Shown piece by piece: positions 28,813-36,680 of a stretch of 64,000 bases of DNA. This stretch comes from Planctomycetota bacterium (GTDB lineage Bacteria; Planctomycetota; Planctomycetia; Gemmatales; Gemmataceae): positions 45,329-109,328 of the forward strand of contig VGZI01000003.1 in NCBI GenBank assembly GCA_016872605.1. Reading direction: 5' to 3'. The position numbers and the translations under genes are program-made. The first letter of the stretch is position 1, and each line of letters starts with the position of its first letter. Below the pieces are notes generated by a model. That model saw only the letters and a list, made by a program, of their open reading frames with translations, did not search any database and was not told the DNA's origin.

Positions 28813-30909
28813 TCATCCCACGATCACGCGTGGCCTCTTGGCCGGGTCAGGCTCCGCACGCACAATCAGCTCGCGCACCTTCCACGGGATGTTGCCCTCG
28901 CCGAACGCCAAGTAACTCCAGCTTGCGGAGAGGATATCCAATTCGGGCCAGCCGAAATGCAGTCCCGGCGGTTTGCTGTAGCGCGACATCTCCAGCGCGA
29001 TGGCCGCGATGGCATGGGCGACCGACACGCAGTTGGTGACCTTGATCAGATAACGCTTGCCGACTTGTACTATTTCGATCATCAGCTTCTGAAAGAACTC
29101 GCTCGGATCGTCGACGCACACTTCCAAAAACACGATGTCCGCATCCGGCGCCAGATGATGCTCCTCGCGGATTTGTTTTTCCTTTTCGTCATAGTCTTGT
29201 CCGGGATGCAACGGAACCAGAATCGGGAAGTCGGCGGAGCGCAGGGCGTTCCACAAGAACTCCGCTTGCGTGTCCTTGAACTCGAAGCCGGTGGTGCGCA
29301 GTTCATCGGCGCGCCAGGCCCGCGAGGCGATCGACATGGCCAGGATGGTGACGATGAAACACAACGAAATCCAAAGCCCGCTGCCCGAACGCACGATGAC
29401 GGCAAGCATCGTCGCCGCAAAGACGATCGCAACGATCGAGTGGATCGCGAGGTCGGCGTAGTAGAGAACCGACCAGCCGGACTCGGTGTCCTTCTGATAT
29501 TCGCGTCGTTTGTCGACGACCGTGGCGACCGCCGCTCCGGTGATCAACACCAGGACGCCCGTCGCATACGCGCCGCGCTGATCCTCGACGTCGGCCTTGA
29601 AATAGACGGTCACCGCCATGTTGATCCCCGCGAACAGGATCAACAGAACGCCCCAGCGCTGCATCATCGGCACCTCCATGCCGAAACGCAACAAGAACAT
29701 CGGCAGAAGCACCGCAAGCACGGTCATGACGCTCGTGCCCGCCAAGCACAACACAAGCACCGTGACGACGTCATACGCCGTGCCGAAAACGATTCCGCAG
29801 AAAGGCATTAGCGGCTCGCGATCGAGTACTTGTCGTCCTTTCTCGTCGAGGTGGCCGACCTCGCCTCCATGCGCGAGATAAGCCAGCGCGCGGTTGTTGG
29901 CGAGGCCGCCCGCCTGAAACTGTTGCTCCGGTATCAGCAGCGTCGTTACAAGCACGGAGCCGAGCAGGAAGACCGACATGACCACGGCCGCCGTGATCAG
30001 CACCTTGCGCGTATTCCAGACGCGCGTGGTCGGTGGTTCCTCGCCGGGTTCCCCTTCGACTTGAGGCATGAGGACCATGCTCAACTCGAAACCGCTCAGG
30101 CCCAGCGCCAGGTTGGGCAGAACCAGGAAGCTCAAGAACGCGATAAGCCCCCAACCCTCGGGATCGTTGGTATGAAGCGACAACTCCAGTCGGCCGAACC
30201 GCATGTGTTCAAGCCAGTTCTCGAAGACCTCAGGCCGGTCCACGAGGCGCCAAACTCCGCCGACGATCAGGACACCCGTCATCAGCAGGTAAAGGCCGAT
30301 CAACGGGACGGCCAGTACGAGAACGTTTCGATTGAATCCATTGCGGAGAACGTACCAAAAGACGGTGCCGATGATGCCCAGCACGATGGTAACGACAAGT
30401 TGATCGTTGACGAAGGAGGCCGCGTATTCACCGGCCAAGTCGCGCGTGGTTTCGTGCAGCCAGCCGGCGGCGAGGCGAGCGTTCTCCTGCCTGCCGGCAT
30501 CGTGCTGGTTCAGCACATGGACGGCGGCGTCGGCGAGCGACAAGGTCTTGAGCATGACGAAGTCGGTGGCCGCGAAGCCGAGCAAGACCAACACCAGCGT
30601 CTTGCCGTGCCAGCCGTGAATGAGCTTGTTGATCAGGCCGAGCGAGCCTTGTCCGCCGGTCGATCGGCCCGCGAGGTAGCAGTAGATGGGCAGAGCGCCG
30701 AAGAGGGTGAGCAGAACAACGGCGGTGGTCGCCAGGGGACCGAGCCGACCGGTCTCATGAAAAGTGATCGACGGTTGGTAAGCGAGCGTGCTGAAGTAAT
30801 CGAGTCCCAGGATGCACAGGACCCAGAGCCAATAGAACTCGCCGTCGCCGGATTTCTTGCCCCCGGATGAAGAATCGGACATGCCTGGAATGGTCGGTTC
30901 GTCGGGCAT
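28813..30909 (-). CDS. APC-superfamily amino-acid permease-like protein
   Basis: ILGLDYFSTLAYQPSITF; about 12 TM segments; FLVLPNLALGLSGFELSMVLMP. Confidence 0.8.
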   Translation of the reverse strand: MPDEPTIPGMSDSSSGGKKSGDGEFYWLWVLCILGLDYFSTLAYQPSITFHETGRLGPLATTAVVLLTLFGALPIYCYLAGRSTGGQGSLGLINKLIHGWHGKTLVLVLLGFAATDFVMLKTLSLADAAVHVLNQHDAGRQENARLAAGWLHETTRDLAGEYAASFVNDQLVVTIVLGIIGTVFWYVLRNGFNRNVLVLAVPLIGLYLLMTGVLIVGGVWRLVDRPEVFENWLEHMRFGRLELSLHTNDPEGWGLIAFLSFLVLPNLALGLSGFELSMVLMPQVEGEPGEEPPTTRVWNTRKVLITAAVVMSVFLLGSVLVTTLLIPEQQFQAGGLANNRALAYLAHGGEVGHLDEKGRQVLDREPLMPFCGIVFGTAYDVVTVLVLCLAGTSVMTVLAVLLPMFLLRFGMEVPMMQRWGVLLILFAGINMAVTVYFKADVEDQRGAYATGVLVLITGAAVATVVDKRREYQKDTESGWSVLYYADLAIHSIVAIVFAATMLAVIVRSGSGLWISLCFIVTILAMSIASRAWRADELRTTGFEFKDTQAEFLWNALRSADFPILVPLHPGQDYDEKEKQIREEHHLAPDADIVFLEVCVDDPSEFFQKLMIEIVQVGKRYLIKVTNCVSVAHAIAAIALEMSRYSKPPGLHFGWPELDILSASWSYLAFGEGNIPWKVRELIVRAEPDPAKRPRVIVG

Positions 30910-30988
30910 TTTCTAATTCTATACTGCGTGGAGGCCGAAACGACCCGTTTAGCCGGCGTTCGAAGAATGCCGTGAATCCGGAGACGCC

Positions 30989-31270
30989 ATGGCTCGATCG
31001 ACGCGACGCCGATTCTTGCAAACCGCCGCGGTAGCCGCCGCGCTTCCCGTGGCCGACGCCCTTGCTGTGCAAGCGGGCGATCCGCCGAGCGCCGATCAAT
31101 CGTTGTTGGCCATCGTTCGGCAGCGCTTTAAGTTCTTGACGGAGGATCAACTCAAGGCGGTGCAGCGCGGGCTGCAATCCGGCCTTGCGGTCGGCGGAAT
31201 CCTAAATCGCACGCGGCTCGGCCCGCTCGATGAGCCGGCCACAGTCTTCGTCTCGGATGTTGCAGAGTAG
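30989..31270 (+). CDS. Small TAT-leader hypothetical protein
   Basis: MARSTRRRFLQTAAVAAALPVADALAVQAGD; ORF 93 aa. Confidence 0.55.
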   Translation: MARSTRRRFLQTAAVAAALPVADALAVQAGDPPSADQSLLAIVRQRFKFLTEDQLKAVQRGLQSGLAVGGILNRTRLGPLDEPATVFVSDVAE

Positions 31271-31423
31271 ACCAAGCCAAGGACCGCTCGGTGTGAACCG
31301 GTCAGCCGGCAAGGCGACGCGTGGTGTTATGTTGTGCATGACATGATGCGCTTCACTTGAGCTTGAAATTGACCGTCGCGTGGCCTGGAATATAAATAGC
31401 ACCAGGATGGTACTATCAAGCTT

Positions 31424-31488
31424 GGGCAGGGTTCGGCTCGAGGCTCGTGATTGGGCGACACGACTTTGACCGGCCCTGCCCTTTTTTT
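31424..31488 (+). terminator. Stem gggcaggg...ccctgccc followed by T-tract
   Basis: 8-bp arms 31424-31431 / 31474-31481 followed by ttttttt. Confidence 0.45.
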
Positions 31489-31563
31489 GGAATCAATCTC
31501 TTCTGGAGTCAAACTTCTTTATTCGAGGGTACGCGTCTGTCTTTTGTTACCCGCTAACGGTGA

Positions 31564-31725
31564 ACTGATCCGAAAGACGTCAAAAAAAACGGAAAGTTGT
31601 CCGTCACTGTCTCGAAAGAGATAGCCGTGGTCGATTACGTTCGAGCCTATTTGCCCGCAAATGAATCGGCACCGCGCCGCAATGGCAAAATGGCGTTCAG
31701 CTACGCGATTCGATCCAAAACCTAG
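31564..31725 (+). pseudogene. Startless C-terminal gene fragment
   Basis: Open frame TDPKDVKKNGKLSVTVSKEIAVVDYVRAYLPANESAPRRNGKMAFSYAIRSKT* without an upstream start. Confidence 0.3.
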
Positions 31726-31755
31726 CGCGGTGACGTAAGCCGCATCGCTGCCACG

Positions 31756-34700
31756 TCATCGAGGCGGCGCCCTCCTGGGAAGAATTGGAACCTCGCAAAA
31801 CGTCAGTGCGGCGATGCCGTTTCGCCCAAGCAGCAGTTGATCCTGGCTCCACGAACGGCTGTCGAGATAGGAAATGTGCCGAGCGTTCGCCGCTCCCGTC
31901 AACTTCAACGTGACCACATTCCCGGACGCGGCGCCGGAGGCGACCTTGCCTTTGACACCGTCCAGGTAGACGTGATTTGCCACGGAGTCGTTCCACGCCA
32001 TCGGTTGGTCAAATTCGAGGGCAATTTTATCCTGATTGTCGCTGGTGTAATGCGCGATCTTGAGGTCGGGAGGCGTGATCGCTGACTTGAGCACCTTGCC
32101 ATAGTTGTCCCGCTCAACGAGTGGGCAAATCAGGCGTGCGAACTCCGCATAGCCGGCGGGCGGAAAATGGCAGCCGCCTGGCGGTTTGATGCCGAGCGTC
32201 GACATGATGTGCAGGTTGGAGAACTGCGTGGGGAGTTTTCGTTGTACCTCGCGCAGGTGATTATCGGAACCGTTAACGCCCATCGCGCAAGCTCGCGGCC
32301 AAATCTGAAAGACGTAGTAGTGCTGAATGTTCGGAAAATTCTGCTTCCAGGCCGCGGACAGTTCAATGAAATTCTGCTGGTAGGTTTCCCATCCATAACC
32401 CCCGGTCGGGCCATCGGCGCCCTGATCGTTTTCGCCTTGATGCCACAAGACGCCGCGGATGCCGTGCGTCAGCTTGGCCTGCTGAACGCGCCATAACGCA
32501 CGGCCGTAAATGGTGGCAACGTCTTCGGGATTGTTTGGATTCCGCTGGTGCTGGTCGATCCGGCTGCCGCCGACGGCGCCATTGATGATGCAGATGGGAA
32601 TCTTGTGGTTCTCCACGAGCCGTCTGGCCAGCTCCAGGCCCCAATAGCCGATCTGGGCTTTGCCGCCTTGGCGATCACGGCAGACCGCGTCGGCCCAGAG
32701 TTTCTGCCGAGCCCCTTGCGGCGAACCCGACGGTGAGCCGAAACTGCGAATCCATTCGCTGGTGTAGAGTGGGTCTTCCTTACCCACATCGGTTGCTTCC
32801 GCGTTGGACTGCCCTTGGATCAAGTAGGCATCGCCGCAAACGAGATTTCTTGCCGTATGGAGCACCGTCTCGCGATCACCTGTCTTGGACCCGAACTCGA
32901 CCTTGTATTTGACGAGCCCTGGCTTCAGCTTGACGGCAAAGGCGTACGACTTGTCGGCCGCCAGTTTCTTGAGTTCGGTCTTATAGGGTTGATCGTTGGC
33001 GGTCACTCGCAAGAAGACGGCATCGGCGTTGTCTTGCAACCTACCGTTGTAGTGCATTATGCCTTCGTTCTTGTCATCGCGGGCATAAAACTGGTTGTCC
33101 ACCGGCTTCTCGTCCTTGGCGGGAATTCGTTGCACCCAGGGATCGCGATTCAGTTCCTCGACTTCGATCGAGGTGGTGTTGGTGCTGGGTTCGCCGCCAT
33201 TATCGACGCTGACCTCAACAGTTACCTTGCCACTGTTTTGCGCTCTCTTCAGGATGAGTTTTCCTGGCGCGATCTCCTTGATGGTCGCGAGACCGGAAAC
33301 CTTCCAACGGTAATTGAGCGTGTCCGCTCCGCGTGCCTGCATTTCCTTGCTGTTGGAAATCTGCGGAACGACCTCGATCATCTCGCGGCCATCCCACCTG
33401 GACGGGGCCTTCAACGTGAAGATCGGTTCCGGAATGTTCTCCTTAATCGTGATCGCAATGTCCTTGGTCTTTACTTCGTTGGCGTAAATCGCTCTGAGTT
33501 GCAGCGTGAGCGACTTATCTCCCACGACTCTGCCCGCGTCGAACGTGAACGAAAATCGGTCCACGGCAACTACTGACGCCTCACCATCCCGTTTCAGTAC
33601 CCAGTAGATCTTCTGAGCGCCGCCCGCCTCGGCCGTCACCGTAGCTTTCTGGCCTTCGAGGACGGTGAGCGCGGATTGCGATACTGCGAAGCGGTCGCCT
33701 GGTTGCACCAAAGGACCGACGAGCGTTTGCAGCGGCTTCTGGTTTTCGTACTGCAGCTTGATCCAGTCGGCGGAACGGACCACCTTGGAGATTCTCACTT
33801 CGTCAATGTCGCCAACGAAGTTGTAATTGTTGTACCAGCCGCCAATCCACATCTTGGCAGGGGTTGGAATGTTGAGCGGCGCATTCGGGGTCGTTGTGAC
33901 GCCATCGAGTTTGCCGTTCAAATAGACTCTTGATTCGCCTTTCTTGTAGGTGTGAACCACATGGGCCCATTCCGACATCGGCAATCGACTGACGCCCGAG
34001 ACATTCGCTCCTGAAAAGTAACACTCCATCTGAACATGCGGTGGACTGGCGACCTGCATTACAACCTTGCCCTGCCCTTTTTCGATGCCCCAGGCCAGGA
34101 CACGCCCATTCGCCTTGGCAGCGCGAATCCATGCTTCGGAGGTGTGCGACTCGGCGCCCGACGGATAGGACGTGATATTCTCGCCGCAACGGATGCCTTT
34201 GCCGAGGTCAAAACGGCGGGCCAGGCCGATAATCCCCTTGAATGGGATGGTCCCCTGGTCGATGGAAGCCAGTGTGCCGACGTCATCTCTGGCAGGGTCG
34301 GTCATGTGCCAAACGCTGAGGTAGCCGTTCGATGCATTGAATACCGCCTTCCCGTTGGATTCACGGACCGCACCCGCATTACCCCAGTACAGTTTGATCG
34401 CTTGCCGCGTGTTGCCCGTGATCGTGGGAATGCGTACCCAGATGCTGGCCTCCCCGTTGGCTGCGTCCCATTCGTCGATCTGATAGTCAAGCGGCGTGCC
34501 GGTGCTCGTGGTGAAACGAAGATCGTCCCCATTGGCCTTCGCCTGGGCGAAGTTGAAAAAATCCTTGTGCAACCGCACCAGCAACGGAAAATCCTTCACT
34601 GATGCCGACGCTGGCAGGTTCGCGCCTTCGGGCGCCGTGAGCAGATAAAAAGTGCCGGAATGTTTCCATCCGGCATAAGGCGACTGAGCCGTGGCTTGCT

Positions 34701-34761
34701 GGCCGTGCCCAATACTCGTGAGCAAAAACACCAATGCGATCAGCAATCGAGGCAGGGACAT
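31756..34761 (-). CDS. Large secreted protein: DUF2341, LamG-like, sialate O-acetylesterase (SASA)
   Basis: DFPLLVRLHKDFFNFAQAKANGDDLRFTTSTGTPLDYQIDEWD; GDIDEVRISKVVRSADWIKLQYENQK; LIQGQSNAEATDVGKED; GVLWHQGENDQ. Confidence 0.9.
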   Translation of the reverse strand: MSLPRLLIALVFLLTSIGHGQQATAQSPYAGWKHSGTFYLLTAPEGANLPASASVKDFPLLVRLHKDFFNFAQAKANGDDLRFTTSTGTPLDYQIDEWDAANGEASIWVRIPTITGNTRQAIKLYWGNAGAVRESNGKAVFNASNGYLSVWHMTDPARDDVGTLASIDQGTIPFKGIIGLARRFDLGKGIRCGENITSYPSGAESHTSEAWIRAAKANGRVLAWGIEKGQGKVVMQVASPPHVQMECYFSGANVSGVSRLPMSEWAHVVHTYKKGESRVYLNGKLDGVTTTPNAPLNIPTPAKMWIGGWYNNYNFVGDIDEVRISKVVRSADWIKLQYENQKPLQTLVGPLVQPGDRFAVSQSALTVLEGQKATVTAEAGGAQKIYWVLKRDGEASVVAVDRFSFTFDAGRVVGDKSLTLQLRAIYANEVKTKDIAITIKENIPEPIFTLKAPSRWDGREMIEVVPQISNSKEMQARGADTLNYRWKVSGLATIKEIAPGKLILKRAQNSGKVTVEVSVDNGGEPSTNTTSIEVEELNRDPWVQRIPAKDEKPVDNQFYARDDKNEGIMHYNGRLQDNADAVFLRVTANDQPYKTELKKLAADKSYAFAVKLKPGLVKYKVEFGSKTGDRETVLHTARNLVCGDAYLIQGQSNAEATDVGKEDPLYTSEWIRSFGSPSGSPQGARQKLWADAVCRDRQGGKAQIGYWGLELARRLVENHKIPICIINGAVGGSRIDQHQRNPNNPEDVATIYGRALWRVQQAKLTHGIRGVLWHQGENDQGADGPTGGYGWETYQQNFIELSAAWKQNFPNIQHYYVFQIWPRACAMGVNGSDNHLREVQRKLPTQFSNLHIMSTLGIKPPGGCHFPPAGYAEFARLICPLVERDNYGKVLKSAITPPDLKIAHYTSDNQDKIALEFDQPMAWNDSVANHVYLDGVKGKVASGAASGNVVTLKLTGAANARHISYLDSRSWSQDQLLLGRNGIAALTFCEVPILPRRAPPR

Positions 34762-34783
34762 TCGTATGCTTCTTTATTTCCGT

Positions 34784-36049
34784 TCAGTTCTTGTTTTTCT
34801 TCCCACGCTCCCGCGCATTGATCTCCATCGGGTCCGTAACGGGTATTCGTGGCTCCCAAAACACACCTTGGCTCTGGCCAAAACGCACGTGGTTCATGAA
34901 CGTCTTTTCTGTCGGCTTGAATTGCGCGACGGCATTGCGCAGCCCCGTCGCGATCCGCGCCGCGCTCGCGTCCACAGACAAACTCGATACGACCTTGGCG
35001 GTGCGGCCGAACTGCTCCGGTTCGACGATCACCAGGCCGAACTCCTGCTTCTTCCCCTCTATGGTTGCCAGATCGACGGCGGTCCCACTGGCAAAGATAA
35101 ACCGACCCACGAATTCGTCATTCCAGATCAGTGTGACCAGCTTGTCTTCCAGCGGCTTTCGCGCTGCTGCGTCCTTGCCAACGACGATCACCAGCAGTTG
35201 GTTGTCCGCGGCGGCCACGTTGACGCCAAGTTTGACCGTGGCGACCAGCGGCAGTGCCATGGGGCCTTCCTTCGCCTTACCCGGGTATTTGGCGGCGATC
35301 TTCTTCATCGCCTCGGCCATCTCCGCTGCGTCCGCGAAGACCTGCTTCGGGCCTCGGCCGGAGCGGATCAGTTTCTGCCGGCCATCGGGTGCCAGGATCC
35401 CGAACACACTGTTCTCCAATTCGCCGGATTTCGTCGACGTAAACGCCTTGAGGAAGACTGCCTCGGTTTCATCTTCATAAGTAGCGAGCCGAACACAGAC
35501 GAAGCTCCGCGACGCGGCGATCACTTGCGGCTGGAACAGGAAACTCCTGTCCATATCTTGCTTGCCCGGTCACCAGATGCCGGATACGCCCGCGCAGTGC
35601 GGCGCCGCGGATACGAGCAGAATCGGTTTCCCAGTTCGCTGCGCTTCGGCCAGCCCCGCTTTCCAGGTCGCGAACCACTGGATGCCATTGGCCGGGGGAA
35701 TCGCCTGGCCCACAGGCGGCCCCTTCGCCTTGGGTGGACCATCGTTAGGCAGACCTTTCTTGGGCCCCTTCAGCTCCTTCAGTCGCTCCACCTGTTCTGG
35801 AGTCAAGATTTTCAGCAACTTCGCGCGAACGTCTTTCTCCAGGTCAGTCAACGCTTTTTCCTGATCGCTCGTCAAGTCGAGGGATTCGCGTAAGAATGGC
35901 GGAAGAACCCTGCCCAGTTCAAACGACGGCGGGCCTTTCTTGTCTTTTTTCGCTCCCTTGTCTTTGCCGCCCGGAGGCTGAGACAGGCCAGGCGCAAAGG
36001 AAACGGCCAGTACACAAACTGCAAACACGGCAATGATGGGCATTCTCAT
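34784..36049 (-). CDS. Putative selenoprotein: secreted thioredoxin-like protein, Sec at in-frame UGA (35572-35570)
   Basis: ORFs 35570..36049 and 34784..35554 are in one frame, separated only by TGA plus PGKQD: KPILLVSAAPHCAGVSGIW-U-PGKQDMDRSFLFQPQVIAASRSFVCVRLATYED. Confidence 0.65.
35533..35552 (-). promoter_or_regulatory. Candidate bacterial SECIS hairpin
   Basis: mRNA sense GGACAGGAGUUUCCUGUUCC: stem with one bulged U, apical loop GUU, loop G 26 nt downstream of UGA. Confidence 0.6.
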
Positions 36050-36172
36050 TCGGGCACTCCGATGCGCGAAATGTCGACAAACAACGCGGGGATTTTATCA
36101 GGCAAAGCTTAAGAACGAATGAAGGAGAGGTCGGTTCTTTCTGTAATCCTCTCGTCGGTGCCGTGGCCTATT

Positions 36173-36645
36173 TTACAACATCCTTCGCTTCAGTCTTTCT
36201 TGACGGAGATAGACATCACGTCCACCGTCTCGCCGGGCCGTCCTGTTTCGGTGGGGGTCGAACCGTAGGGGTCGGATCGTCCCGCGAGACGTCGTCGAAG
36301 AGGACAGGGCCACTTCGTAGGTGCGGAACTTGCCATCCGGCACGACGGCAAATTTCACGCTCTGATCCGCCCGAAACCCCTGCTCGTCCGCAGTTTCCCA
36401 AAACAACTCGGCGGTCTTGTTTGTCGTTCGGAACGCCGCCCGAATGAAGATCGTAGGGCCGTCCTTGGCCTGCCAGCATCCTTAAGGCCCGATCATTTGC
36501 GGATCATCTTTCTCGACGTTCAACCGCCAAGAGTCCTGCAATGGAAATCCCGTGTCGGCGGCGTCCACGAGCCACCAGTTCTGGCAGTCGTCTACGAACC
36601 GCACGTGCCGATAGACGCCTCCTTCTTCTTTCCATTCACGAATCA
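36173..36645 (-). pseudogene. Degraded C-terminal gene fragment with in-frame TAA
   Basis: Conceptual DLKNKSVGSSTEVIREWKEEGGVYRHVRFVDDCQNWWLVDAADTGFPLQDSWRLNVEKDDPQMIGP*GCWQAKDGPTIFIRAAFRTTNKTAELFWETADEQGFRADQSVKFAVVPDGKFRTYEVALSS. Confidence 0.5.
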
Positions 36646-36680
36646 CTTCCGTCGACGAACCAACACTCTTATTCTTCAGA

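Noticed and set aside
34784-35554. Treating 34784..35554 as an independent gene starting at MDRSF
   Set aside because: It lacks a leader, begins mid-fold and is in frame with the upstream ORF; the readthrough model explains both ORFs, though an independent start is not formally excluded.
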